Source: Nocardioides sp. WS12
Lineage (GTDB): Bacteria; Actinomycetota; Actinomycetes; Propionibacteriales; Nocardioidaceae
Direction of reading: 5' to 3'
DNA length: 64,000 nt
Assembly (NCBI RefSeq): GCF_014108865.1
Contig: NZ_CP053928.1
Location: forward strand, 3,968,001 to 4,032,000
Shown here: positions 51,568-59,064 of the stretch, in pieces
How the letters are laid out: the number at the start of each line of letters is the position of its first letter
How positions within the stretch are numbered: position 1 is the stretch's first letter
The notes under the pieces: generated by a model
Seen by the model: only the letters and a program-made list of their open reading frames with translations
Database searches by the model: none
What the model was told of the DNA's origin: nothing
Position numbers and translations under genes: made by a program

Positions 51568-52542
51568 TCAGAACAGGGCAGAGGCGAGGGAGGCGCGTCC
51601 CTTGAGGACCCGCGGGTCGTCGTTGCCGACCGCACCGAACAGCGCCAGCAGGTGTTCGCGGGCCTTGTCACGGTCCTTGCCTGCGGTACGGCGAACCAGT
51701 TCGATGAGGCGCGCAAAGGCGTCCTCGACGTGGCCGCCGAGCATGTCCAGGTCGGAGACGAGGGTCTGGGCGTCGACGTCGTCGGGGTGGGCGGCCGCAG
51801 CAGCACGGGCGGCATCGAGGTCGACGCCCTGCGTGCGCTGCAGCACCTTGGCCATGGCGAGACCGGCCGCGGCCTCGTGGTCGGCGGGGTTGCCGTCGAC
51901 GAGCTTCTGGTACTCCGCGACGGCCTGGTCGATGTTGCCGTCGGCGAGTGCGTCCTGGGCGGGCGCGTAACGCGGGTCGACCTCGGGCTCGGCGCCCTCC
52001 TCACCCTCGACCGCGGCCACGGGGGCCCCGAAGGCGTTGGGCTGGTGGCGACCGGCGATGCCCTGCGCGGTCAACTGCTGTGCGAGCTGGTTGAAGAGCG
52101 CGCGGATGTCGTCGATCGGGGCCGCGCCGGGAATCGGCTGCGTGGCCGGGCGACCGTCGAGGATCACCAGCATCAGCGGCACCTGCTGGATCTGCATCGC
52201 CTGCGCGATCTGCGGGTTGGCGTCCACATCGATCGTTGCGGCGAGGAACCGGCCGTCGTACTCGTTGGCAACCTGGATGACGTCCGCGGCCATGTCGACG
52301 CTCTCGGGCACCTGGCTGGCCGAGTGGAACACCAGCACGACCGGGGCGTTCATCGACGCCTCGAGGACGGTCTGGAAGTTCGCTTCGTCGACGGCCACGG
52401 AGTACGCCGACGAGGCCCGGCCACCGCCGGAACCGCTCGCGCCACCACCAGCTGGGGCGGCGGGCGCGCCGGCCGGGGCCGGACGCTGCTTCAGCGCCGA
52501 GAGATCAATGGCGCCGGGACGGGAGAACGGCTGCTGCGTCAT
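51568..52542 (-). CDS. YbbN/CnoX-like co-chaperone with degenerate thioredoxin site
   Basis: A 324-residue protein. A Pro/Gly/Ala-rich N-terminal linker (about 15-45) leads into a thioredoxin fold (VVLVFHSASQVPESVDMAAD). The active-site CxxC is replaced by S-Q-V-P and the protein has no redox cysteine. A helical TPR-like C-terminal half follows (AQDALADGNIDQAVAEYQKL, then LGGHVEDAFARLIELVRR). In E. coli, CnoX/YbbN holds unfolding proteins for GroEL and DnaK. A holdase role without redox activity is inferred. ATG 52542 begins a well-conserved MTQQPFSRPGAIDLSAL. Confidence 0.83.
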   Translation of the reverse strand: MTQQPFSRPGAIDLSALKQRPAPAGAPAAPAGGGASGSGGGRASSAYSVAVDEANFQTVLEASMNAPVVLVFHSASQVPESVDMAADVIQVANEYDGRFLAATIDVDANPQIAQAMQIQQVPLMLVILDGRPATQPIPGAAPIDDIRALFNQLAQQLTAQGIAGRHQPNAFGAPVAAVEGEEGAEPEVDPRYAPAQDALADGNIDQAVAEYQKLVDGNPADHEAAAGLAMAKVLQRTQGVDLDAARAAAAAHPDDVDAQTLVSDLDMLGGHVEDAFARLIELVRRTAGKDRDKAREHLLALFGAVGNDDPRVLKGRASLASALF

Positions 52543-52565
52543 GGACGCAATCCTACGGACGCCCG

Positions 52566-53102
52566 TCAGTTGGGAACGCGGGGGCCGCGGAGGCCGGCCC
52601 GCTGGACGACGCGCTGGATCGAGAGATCGCGGTCGTCGGGACGGCCGACGTACCGAATGTCGCGCAGGCCCTGCTCTTGGGCGGCGGACTCGAAGCAGAA
52701 GTGGCCGAAGCCGAGGATCCGGCCGTGGAGCGGCTTCTTGACCGAGATGTCGAGGATCCGGCTCAACGGCATCGTCGCGAGGCTCTGCGACAGCACGCCG
52801 TGGACACGGAACACCCGCATGTTGGTGATCACGAACCGGTCGCGCAGGACGGCCAGCCCACCCCAGGACGCGTGCAGCAGCAGGCCGGCCGCGACGATGA
52901 TGAAGAACCAGGCGACCGCGATCGCGACGAACCAGCTCGCGATCAACAAGACCAGCGCGAGCAGGGCTTCGCCGCCCGGGCGGAGATAGGCGAACCAGTG
53001 GTGGGTGACCTCGTCGACGACGACCTCACCCTCCTCGCGGAGCAGGTGCTTGCCGATCCGGGGGTCACCGAGGCGCGCGATGAATCCCGACACGAAACTC
53101 AC
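52566..53102 (-). CDS. Membrane protein with bacterial PH domain
   Basis: A 178-residue protein. Residues 1-40 are soluble (HLLREEGEVVVDEVTHHW), two membrane helices follow (about 48-85) and a bacterial PH-like domain closes it (DRFVITNMRVFRVHGVLSQS, then LATMPLSRILDISVKK). This resembles the YdbS/YdbT-type bPH2 family. The function is unknown; such domains may bind other membrane proteins. The GTG at 53102 is used. It precedes the YbbN gene by 23 nt on the same strand. Confidence 0.75.
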   Translation of the reverse strand: MSFVSGFIARLGDPRIGKHLLREEGEVVVDEVTHHWFAYLRPGGEALLALVLLIASWFVAIAVAWFFIIVAAGLLLHASWGGLAVLRDRFVITNMRVFRVHGVLSQSLATMPLSRILDISVKKPLHGRILGFGHFCFESAAQEQGLRDIRYVGRPDDRDLSIQRVVQRAGLRGPRVPN

Positions 53103-53126
53103 CTGGGACTCATCACGACAGCGGCA

Positions 53127-53297
53127 CTAGCCGAGGGCACCGAGGAAGTCGATGATCCCCGTGAAGGCCTGCTCGGTGAGCGACCAGACGTCGGCGCCGG
53201 TGCTCTTGGCGGTCGTGGCCAGGCCGTTGGGATCGGTGAACATCCAGAAGCCGAGGAACACGATCACCACGACACCGATCAACTTCTTGGCGTCCAT
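53127..53297 (-). CDS. Small membrane protein
   Basis: A 56-residue protein beginning MDAKKLIGVVVIVFLGFWMF, a single hydrophobic helix, then a short polar part with GADVWSLTEQAFTGIIDFLG that could form an amphipathic helix. The start ATG 53297 is chosen because it directly precedes the hydrophobic segment. It lies 24 nt before the PH-domain gene on the same strand and may be its partner. I do not recognise it. Confidence 0.55.
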   Translation of the reverse strand: MDAKKLIGVVVIVFLGFWMFTDPNGLATTAKSTGADVWSLTEQAFTGIIDFLGALG

Positions 53298-53364
53298 GCG
53301 TGGGTGTCTCCATCCTGGTGTGGTTGTGCCCCCGAGGACACAGATCGACACATTGGTACCAAAT

Positions 53365-53380
53365 GCCCCACCCGTGGGGC
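53365..53380 (-). terminator. Hairpin after the M1 peptidase gene
   Basis: GCCCCA-CCCG-TGGGGC is a 6-bp stem with a tetraloop, 31 nt beyond the M1 stop on the minus strand and followed on that strand by ATTTGGTACC. It probably ends the peptidase transcript before the small membrane gene. Confidence 0.5.
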
Positions 53381-53411
53381 GGGAGGCGCGCCCAAGACGG
53401 CGACCCGGCGG

Positions 53412-54869
53412 TCACGGACAGGCGTGCCGCAGCCCGTTCTCCGCGGTTCCGGCCGGGGCTCGCGCACCGCGGAGCCAGGCGTCGAAGAAGCCGTCGAGGT
53501 CCTCCCCCGTCCGGGCCTCGGTGAACGCCTCGAACTGCGCCACCGACGCATTGCCGTCGCGGTGCGCGGTGACCCACAACCGCAGCACCCGCTGCAACTC
53601 GGCCGCGCCGATGCGGTTGCGGAGGGCCGCAAGCACCATCGCGCCCCGGTCGTACACCGCGCCGTCGAAGATGTGCGCCGCACCGGGGTTGTCGAGCTTC
53701 AGGGTCCAGAACGACGACGTCGGTGACTGGCAGGCACTGGCATAGACCCCGTCCAGCCAGGCCTCGACGCTCTTGCCGCCGTGCGTGGCGTCGTACAGGA
53801 CCTCGGCATAGGTGGCGAAGCCCTCGTTGAGCCAGATGTCGCGCCACTTGCGCACCGAGACACTGTCCCCGAACCACTGGTGGGCGACCTCGTGGACGAT
53901 CACGCCCGTGTAGATCCACGAGCCGTAGGTCGGCCGGGTCTGGTTCTCCAGCGCGAACCCGACGTCGAGGTTCGTGACCACGCCGCCGATGGAGGAGAAC
54001 GGATAGGGGCCGAACTGGCCCTTGAGCCACTCGGTGATGCCCGCCGTACGACGCAGGGCCCGCAGCGAACTGCGGCGCTCGGCCGACGAGAGGCGCGAGG
54101 AAACGGCGTTGTAGACCGGGATCCCCGAGGAGGTCCGACTGGCCTCCATCAAGAAGTCACCTGCCGCCACGACGGCGAGGTACGTCGCCATCGGGTCCGA
54201 CATCCGCCAGTGGGTGACCGCGCGGGTACCGATCACCTTCCGCGAGACGCGGATGCCGTTGCTGATCACCCGCTTGGCCTTCGGCAGGTTGACGCGGATG
54301 TCGAACGTGGCCTTGTCGCTGGGGTGGTCGTTGGACGGGAACCACCACGGAGCCATGTGCGGCTGGTTCATCGTGACGAACTCGTGGCGGTCCGCCAGCC
54401 AGTTGCGCTCGCCCGCGTAGCCGCGCTGCGACGGCTTGCCGCGGTAGACGACCTCGACCTTGAAGGTCTTGCCGGCACTGATGGCACTGCGCGGAATGAT
54501 CTTGAGTTCGTGATGATTGGGCCGCGTGAACCGGGCGGTCCAGCCGTTGACCTTGACCGCGCTCACCGGCAGCAACAGGTCGAGGGAGAAGCTGCTGAGC
54601 GCCCGGTTCGCCCGCATCGTGACGACGGTGCGTCCGCGCAGGATCCGCTCACTGAAGTTGTAGGCGATCCGCACGTCGTAGTGCAGGGCGTTGGTGCCGC
54701 CGTTGCCGTCGTAGGGCCAGTACGAGTCGGGGCCCCTGATCCCGCCCGGAGCCGGCGCGCTGGTCAGTGTCGAGACGGTCGCCGGGGCACCGGAGACGGT
54801 GGCCGCGGCACCCGAGAGCCCGGGGACCAGCAGGAGCAGGAACACCACGAGAACGGTTCGCCAGCGCAT
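53412..54869 (-). CDS. Secreted M1-family metallopeptidase
   Basis: A 485-residue exported zinc aminopeptidase. The signal peptide is MRWRTVLVVFLLLLVPGLSG. The N-terminal beta domain contains HYDVRIAYNFSERILRGRTV. The exopeptidase motif appears as FALENQTRPTY in place of GAMEN, and the zinc site is IVHEVAHQWFGDSV with the third ligand Glu in WLNEGFATYAEV, 18 residues later. It ends after the catalytic domain and lacks the large helical ERAP-like C-terminus, as in other secreted actinobacterial relatives. It is divergent from the RIO kinase leader. Confidence 0.9.
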   Translation of the reverse strand: MRWRTVLVVFLLLLVPGLSGAAATVSGAPATVSTLTSAPAPGGIRGPDSYWPYDGNGGTNALHYDVRIAYNFSERILRGRTVVTMRANRALSSFSLDLLLPVSAVKVNGWTARFTRPNHHELKIIPRSAISAGKTFKVEVVYRGKPSQRGYAGERNWLADRHEFVTMNQPHMAPWWFPSNDHPSDKATFDIRVNLPKAKRVISNGIRVSRKVIGTRAVTHWRMSDPMATYLAVVAAGDFLMEASRTSSGIPVYNAVSSRLSSAERRSSLRALRRTAGITEWLKGQFGPYPFSSIGGVVTNLDVGFALENQTRPTYGSWIYTGVIVHEVAHQWFGDSVSVRKWRDIWLNEGFATYAEVLYDATHGGKSVEAWLDGVYASACQSPTSSFWTLKLDNPGAAHIFDGAVYDRGAMVLAALRNRIGAAELQRVLRLWVTAHRDGNASVAQFEAFTEARTGEDLDGFFDAWLRGARAPAGTAENGLRHACP

Positions 54870-54917
54870 TGGCCCAATCTACGTCAGCAATATTCGGTTG
54901 ATTCCGCCCACCGACGT

Positions 54918-54974
54918 GAGTCAGCCTTGGATCTGACTCCGCGCCTCCGCGGAGCTCGTCGAGAGGAGCGTGAC
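54918..54974 (+). promoter_or_regulatory. Leader of the RIO kinase gene with two dyads
   Basis: GAGTCAG-N8-CTGACTC (54918-54939) and CTCCGCGGAG (54945-54954) are perfect dyads upstream of a strong ribosome site, AGGAG at 54963-54967, which serves the short ORF at 54975. Two hairpins before a leader ORF resemble a translational or attenuation control region. Confidence 0.45.
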
Positions 54975-55067
54975 ATGTCCATGACTGTTGCCGGCCTGCC
55001 CGCAGACCGAATCCCCTCGACCCACAGGAGCACCCGAAGTGTTTCCGGAGAACCTCTCCACACCTGA
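54975..55067 (+). CDS. Possible 30-residue leader peptide overlapping the RIO kinase start
   Basis: ATG 54975 is 7 nt after AGGAG and reads MSMTVAGLPADRIPSTHRST, then a short tail ending PLHT, with TGA at 55065-55067. The ORF overlaps the first 29 bases of the kinase gene in another frame. Its ribosome site is as good as or better than that of the kinase, so ribosomes finishing this peptide may affect kinase translation. There is no amino-acid run that suggests classic attenuation. It is unproven. Confidence 0.4.
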   Translation: MSMTVAGLPADRIPSTHRSTRSVSGEPLHT

Positions 55068-55938
55068 CCGCACTGCAGACCCCACCGCTGATCTGGACCC
55101 CCGCTTCGTCTTCGACTTCCAGGCGTACGACGACCTCGGTCCCGGCCAGCGCTGGTCCAGCTGGCTCGACATCGAGCCACTGTCCCGCGGACCCGAGCCA
55201 CGCCCCGACTGGGTCGTGACGTCCCAGGGTGCGATCGACACCGATCTCGGCATCCTCAAGACCGGCAAGGAAGCGGACGTCTTCCTGCTCGATCGCACCG
55301 ACCCCCACGATCCGGCGCAGTCCGTCGTGATGGCCGCCAAGCGGTACCGCTCCTCGGAGCACCGCACCTTCCACCGCTCGGCGACCTACACCGAGGGCCG
55401 CAGCATGAAGCGGTCCCGGGACGAGCGCGCCCTCAAGCGCAAGAGCACCTTCGGTCGCGAGGTCGCCGCGGCCGAGTGGGCGATCTCCGAGTGGAGTGCG
55501 CTGCAACGCTGCTGGGAGCTCGGTCTCCCCGTGCCCTATCCGGTCCAGATCGACGGCACCGAGATCCTGATGGAATGGATCACGGTGCCCGGGGCAGACG
55601 GCGACGAGGACGACGGGCCGCAGACGGCTCCGCGCCTGGCGCAGACGCGACCCGATCCGGCGCTGCTCGCGTCCTACTTCGAACAACTTCGTTCGGCGAT
55701 GATGACGCTCGCGCAGGCAGGAATCGTGCACGGCGACCTGTCGGCGTACAACATCCTCGCGGCGGGCGAGCGCCTCGTGATCATCGATCTGCCGCAGCTC
55801 GTCGACCTGGTGGGCAATGCCGGCGGGTTCGACTTCCTGCAGCGAGACTGCACCAATGTGTGCGGATGGTTCGAGCGGCGGGGGCTGGCCGTCGACGCGC
55901 AAGAACTGTTCGGGGACCTGGTCGCGCACGCCTTCTGA
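55039..55938 (+). CDS. RIO-family serine kinase/ATPase
   Basis: A 299-residue RIO-fold protein. The phosphate-binding region is TGKEADVFLLDRTD, the catalytic lysine is probably in VMAAKRYRSSEHRTF, the catalytic loop is GIVHGDLSAYNILA and the metal-binding Asp is in LVIIDLPQLVD, the form RIO proteins use instead of DFG. Archaeal and eukaryotic RIO proteins act in ribosome maturation; roles in actinobacteria are not settled. GTG 55039 is chosen because AGGAG lies at 55025-55029; the frame is open to 54988. A hairpin follows the stop. Confidence 0.82.
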   Translation: MFPENLSTPDRTADPTADLDPRFVFDFQAYDDLGPGQRWSSWLDIEPLSRGPEPRPDWVVTSQGAIDTDLGILKTGKEADVFLLDRTDPHDPAQSVVMAAKRYRSSEHRTFHRSATYTEGRSMKRSRDERALKRKSTFGREVAAAEWAISEWSALQRCWELGLPVPYPVQIDGTEILMEWITVPGADGDEDDGPQTAPRLAQTRPDPALLASYFEQLRSAMMTLAQAGIVHGDLSAYNILAAGERLVIIDLPQLVDLVGNAGGFDFLQRDCTNVCGWFERRGLAVDAQELFGDLVAHAF

Positions 55939-55968
55939 TCAGGGCCTCCCGGTGAGCGGGATCGGCTG

Positions 55969-55991
55969 GGAGGCAGCGGCGCGCTGCCTCC
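55969..55991 (+). terminator. Terminator after the RIO kinase gene
   Basis: GGAGGCAGCG-GCG-CGCTGCCTCC is a perfect 10-bp stem with a 3-nt loop, 30 nt after the stop at 55938 and 66 nt before the next gene. There is no strong T-tract. The remaining part of this gap should hold the promoter of the solute-binding protein. Confidence 0.6.
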
Positions 55992-56057
55992 TAGCGTGAT
56001 CGAAGACACACCCCCGGAGCGGCCCTCAGCGGTCCCGGACTACCACCTGGAGGATCA

Positions 56058-57677
56058 GTGAGGAACCGCATCACGACACGGACACGTGTCGCAACCGCAC
56101 TCCTGGCGACCACGTTGCTGGCAGCGGGATGCGCCAGCTCGGGCGGCGACAGTGACAAGGACAGCGACAGCTCGTCGTTGACCAAGGACGAGATCTACAC
56201 CGCTGGCGTCGTCGGCGTGAAGGGCGACGAGGGCGACCCCAAGGACGGCGGCACGCTGACCCTGGCCGACTACTCCGAGGCCCGCAGCCTCGACCCCACC
56301 AAGACCTACGGCAACGGTGCTGCCGGCGGCAACGCGACCGCGGCCATCTACGACGTGCTGATGCGTTACAACCAGGAGACCAACTCCTTCGACCCGTGGC
56401 TCGCCGAGTCGCTGACGTCCGAGGACAACACCACCTGGACGCTGAAGCTCCGCAAGGACGTGAAGTTCACCGACGGCACGCCCCTCGACGCCAACGCGGT
56501 CATGGGCAGCCTCGGCTACTACATGAAGAACGTCGGCTTCAACACCCTGCTGCTCGCCACGAACATCAAGGACATGAAGCCGGCCGGCACCGACACGGTC
56601 GTGTTCACCCTGAACGCGCCGTGGGTGAAGTTCCCCAACATGCTGGCCAGCGGCCCGGGCATGATCATGGCCCCGGCGGCGTACGCCGGTGGTCCGGAGA
56701 AGTTCAAGCCGATCGGTGCGGGTCCGTTCGTCGAGGACACGTACAAGCCGGCCGAGGAGCTCGTCCTCAAGGCCAACCCGGACTACTGGGACGGCAAGCC
56801 GCACCTCGACGCGCTCCGCTTCGTCTGGCTCGGCAGTGACGACGCCCGTCTCGAGTCGCTCGCGGGTGGATCGGTCGATGCAGCGAACCTGCGCGCACCC
56901 CAGACGCTCGAGAAGGCCCGTAAGGACGGCTTCGCCGGCATCATGGCGCCGTCCGGCCTGGCCAACATGTTCTGGCTGAACAACCGTGAAGGCCGCGCCA
57001 CCTCGGACGTTCGCGTCCGTCAGGCGATCAACTACGCCATCGACCCGAAGGTCTACTTCGACCGCGTCAGCGGTGGCTCGGGTCTCCCGAGCCGCAACAT
57101 CTACTCGCCGAGCGCGCCGTACTTCACCGACGTGAAGACGGCCGACTACGACCTGCAGAAGGCCAAGGACCTCCTCGCCGAGGCCAAGGCCGACGGGTAC
57201 GACGGCAAGCTGACCTACATCGGTCAGTCGGACCAGGCGTCGCAGACCGCGGCCGTCACCATCCAGGCGATGCTCGAAGCGGCCGGCTTCACGGTCAAGA
57301 CCGACCTGCTCCGCAACATCGCGGACCAGACTCAGCGGATCTACGTCACCCACGACTACGACCTCGCCGTGTCCGCGATGAGCATCCCCGACGAGGACCC
57401 ATACTCGCGGATCTCGACGACCCTCAACGGCCAGTCGCCGCAGAACCCCACGGGCTACAGCAACCCGGAGATGGACAAGCTCATCGTCCAGCTCCAGGCC
57501 GCCGAGGGTGACGACGCCACCAAGCTGCTCACCCAGATCAACGAGCTGTGGCAGGAGACGGTCCCCGGAGTCGCCATGGGCGCCGGCGCCTTCTTCCAGC
57601 CCTGGAACAAGGACGTGCACGGCATCACCAGCACCTCCGAGACCCTGATGCTGTTCGGCGGAGCCTGGAAGGGCTGA
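56058..57677 (+). CDS. ABC transporter solute-binding lipoprotein, family 5
   Basis: A 539-residue lipoprotein that captures peptides or similar solutes outside the cell. The signal peptide ends in the lipobox LLAAGC with C25 as lipid anchor, then an S/D-rich linker. The SBP_bac_5 pattern is clear: DGGTLTLADYSEARSLDPTK, WTLKLRKDVKFTDGTPLDA, PIGAGPFVEDTYKPAEEL and VRVRQAINYAIDPKVYFDR. GTG 56058 follows CTGGAGGATCA. It probably serves the permease and ATPase operon encoded on the opposite strand from 60478 to the window end, although an AbiEi-like gene and an amidase lie between. Confidence 0.93.
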   Translation: MRNRITTRTRVATALLATTLLAAGCASSGGDSDKDSDSSSLTKDEIYTAGVVGVKGDEGDPKDGGTLTLADYSEARSLDPTKTYGNGAAGGNATAAIYDVLMRYNQETNSFDPWLAESLTSEDNTTWTLKLRKDVKFTDGTPLDANAVMGSLGYYMKNVGFNTLLLATNIKDMKPAGTDTVVFTLNAPWVKFPNMLASGPGMIMAPAAYAGGPEKFKPIGAGPFVEDTYKPAEELVLKANPDYWDGKPHLDALRFVWLGSDDARLESLAGGSVDAANLRAPQTLEKARKDGFAGIMAPSGLANMFWLNNREGRATSDVRVRQAINYAIDPKVYFDRVSGGSGLPSRNIYSPSAPYFTDVKTADYDLQKAKDLLAEAKADGYDGKLTYIGQSDQASQTAAVTIQAMLEAAGFTVKTDLLRNIADQTQRIYVTHDYDLAVSAMSIPDEDPYSRISTTLNGQSPQNPTGYSNPEMDKLIVQLQAAEGDDATKLLTQINELWQETVPGVAMGAGAFFQPWNKDVHGITSTSETLMLFGGAWKG

Positions 57678-57729
57678 CCCCCTCCCCTCTCCCCTCACCG
57701 CATCACCTGCTCCCCCTGCTCCACCTCGA

Positions 57730-57761
57730 GACACCCTCCGCCCCACCGGGCGGGGGGTGTC
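57730..57761 (+). terminator. Terminator of the solute-binding protein gene
   Basis: GACACCCTCCGCCC pairs with GGGCGGGGGGTGTC (one T-G pair) around a CACC loop and is followed by TTGGTTTGC. It is 52 nt after the stop and directly precedes the 22-nt repeat array. Confidence 0.82.
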
Positions 57762-57772
57762 TTGGTTTGCGC

Positions 57773-57860
57773 GAAGTGCGTTGGTTTCTTGGTCGAAGTG
57801 CGTTGGTTTCTGACGCGAGGTGCGTTGGTTTCTACCTCGAGGTGCGTTGGTTTCTCGCTC
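57773..57860 (+). repeat. Four-unit 22-nt tandem repeat array, G/T-rich on plus strand
   Basis: Four contiguous 22-nt units (57773, 57795, 57817, 57839) share the 17-nt core GARGTGCGTTGGTTTCT, with R the only variable base. Each core is followed by a different 5-nt tail: TGGTC, GACGC, ACCTC and CGCTC. The array lies between the terminator of the solute-binding gene and the stop of the AbiEi-like gene, 8 nt away. Related units in inverted orientation lie on the other side of that gene. Confidence 0.92.
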
Positions 57861-57868
57861 AGGCAGGG

Positions 57869-58852
57869 TTAGTCCTGCCTCCGGCGCCAGCGGTACGACG
57901 GCTGGTCGGGCCCGCGCGAATAGATCCGCTTCGACGGCCGACCGGGCGAGCGCTCGGTGATCGCCTGCGCGAGCTGGGCCAGCCAGATCGCCCGCCTCGC
58001 CGCCTTGAGGTCGCCCTTGCGGACCACGAAGATGATCCACCCCGCGGCCTCCAACGCAGCCCTCCGCGTCTCGTCGCGATCGCGGTCTCGCTCCGACGTG
58101 TGGTCCTTCTCGCCGTCGTACTCAACAGCGATGCGCAGGTGGGGGTAGGCGTTCTCCATCCGCGCCGCGCCCCAGCCGGGCACGACCACGTCGACCTGCG
58201 CTTCGGGCATCGGCAGTCCCTCGTCGTGGATCATCAACCGCACCCAGGACTCGGCTTGCGAGTCTGCTCGATCGGTCGAGAGCGGGATCAGCTCGCGCAA
58301 CTGGATCACGCCGCGTCGGCCGCGAAACCGGGGCAGCATCAACGCGAGGTCCAGCTGCGAGATCCGGTGCTTTCGACGGAACTCGTCCAGCGTCGCGATG
58401 GCGCGGTAACGGCCGAACAGGCACGCGACATCACAGGCGGTTCGCAGCGGTGTGGTCACGCGGACGCCGCCGGGGAGCGTCATCACCTCCGAACCAGCAA
58501 GATCCCGCTTCCCTCCGAACACTCCCTTGCGGGTCGACCTGCCCTTGCCGCCGCGGGACACGGCATCGAGTTCGGGGATGACGTCGTGCTCCTCGAAGTC
58601 GAGGATGTCGACGTCGTGGAGCCAGGCGGCGCAGCGGTCAGCGACCACGGCGTGGGCCGGCAGCGCCAGGCCCGCGGCGTGGGCGCGCAGGTCCAACGAG
58701 TCCGGTGTGGACGCCGCCACGTAGACGCCGTACACAACACGTCGAGCGCGACCGGACTTCACCAACAGGTGCAGTCGATTGCGGTCGATCCCGGCGTCGC
58801 GGGCCATCGAGGCGGTGAAGGGGCGTCCGTCGAACGATTCCAGAGCTGTCAT
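57869..58852 (-). CDS. AbiEi-like protein with DUF559-type nuclease-like domain
   Basis: A 327-residue protein. Residues 1-50 look like the AbiEi_4 winged helix of type IV antitoxins (FTASMARDAGIDRNRLHLL, VKSGRARRVVYGVYVA). The middle (TTPLRTACDVACLFGRYRA) matches the linker of the same group. The C-terminal 130 residues resemble DUF559/Vsr-like PD-(D/E)xK domains: E201 (ESWVRL), IAVEYDG (E244, D246), then RDETRRAALEAAGWIIFVV. The usual VD before the core is replaced by RMENAY. No AbiEii toxin is adjacent. Such proteins are common in actinobacteria and uncharacterised. The gene is enclosed by inverted repeat arrays. Confidence 0.75.
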   Translation of the reverse strand: MTALESFDGRPFTASMARDAGIDRNRLHLLVKSGRARRVVYGVYVAASTPDSLDLRAHAAGLALPAHAVVADRCAAWLHDVDILDFEEHDVIPELDAVSRGGKGRSTRKGVFGGKRDLAGSEVMTLPGGVRVTTPLRTACDVACLFGRYRAIATLDEFRRKHRISQLDLALMLPRFRGRRGVIQLRELIPLSTDRADSQAESWVRLMIHDEGLPMPEAQVDVVVPGWGAARMENAYPHLRIAVEYDGEKDHTSERDRDRDETRRAALEAAGWIIFVVRKGDLKAARRAIWLAQLAQAITERSPGRPSKRIYSRGPDQPSYRWRRRQD

Positions 58853-58904
58853 CGCGACAGCGTCGGTCAGCGGATCAGCACACGTGCCCCCGCCAGCTCA
58901 GGCC

Positions 58905-58929
58905 TGTGGACGGCCCGGCATGGTCCACA
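58905..58929. promoter_or_regulatory. Inverted repeat upstream of the AbiEi-like gene
   Basis: TGTGGAC-N11-GTCCACA is a perfect 7-bp inverted repeat, 53-77 nt upstream of the ATG at 58852. Characterised AbiEi antitoxins bind inverted repeats in their own promoters through the same kind of N-terminal winged helix, so this is a candidate autoregulatory site. Confidence 0.4.
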
Positions 58930-58971
58930 ACCTGCACCCCCCGTCGTGGCCCGCAATGAGACTGATGGGAC

Positions 58972-59054
58972 AGAAGCCGCCGTACCTCGAGGGAGAAACT
59001 CCCGCACTTCGACCAAGAAACGGGCGCACTTCGTGCAAGAAACCCACGCACCTC
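58972..59054 (-). repeat. Four-unit 22-nt tandem repeat array, inverted relative to the first
   Basis: Cores start at 58972, 58994, 59016 and 59038, exactly 22 nt apart. Read on the minus strand they follow GARGTGCG-N3-GTTTCT: the N3 is TGG, CCC and GGA in three units, and the outermost unit has two mismatches. The 5-nt linkers also vary. The array begins 10 nt after the amidase stop on that strand. The outer bases match the array at 57773-57860 but the central three differ. Confidence 0.85.
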
Positions 59055-59064
59055 GCGCAAACCC

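Noticed and set aside
57869..58852. Complete AbiE toxin-antitoxin pair
   Set aside because: No nucleotidyltransferase-like AbiEii gene lies on either side; the neighbours are a solute-binding lipoprotein and an amidase.
57773..59054. CRISPR array
   Set aside because: Repeats of 17 nt with 5-nt linkers are far too short for repeat-spacer arrays, the linkers cannot serve as guides, and no cas gene is present.
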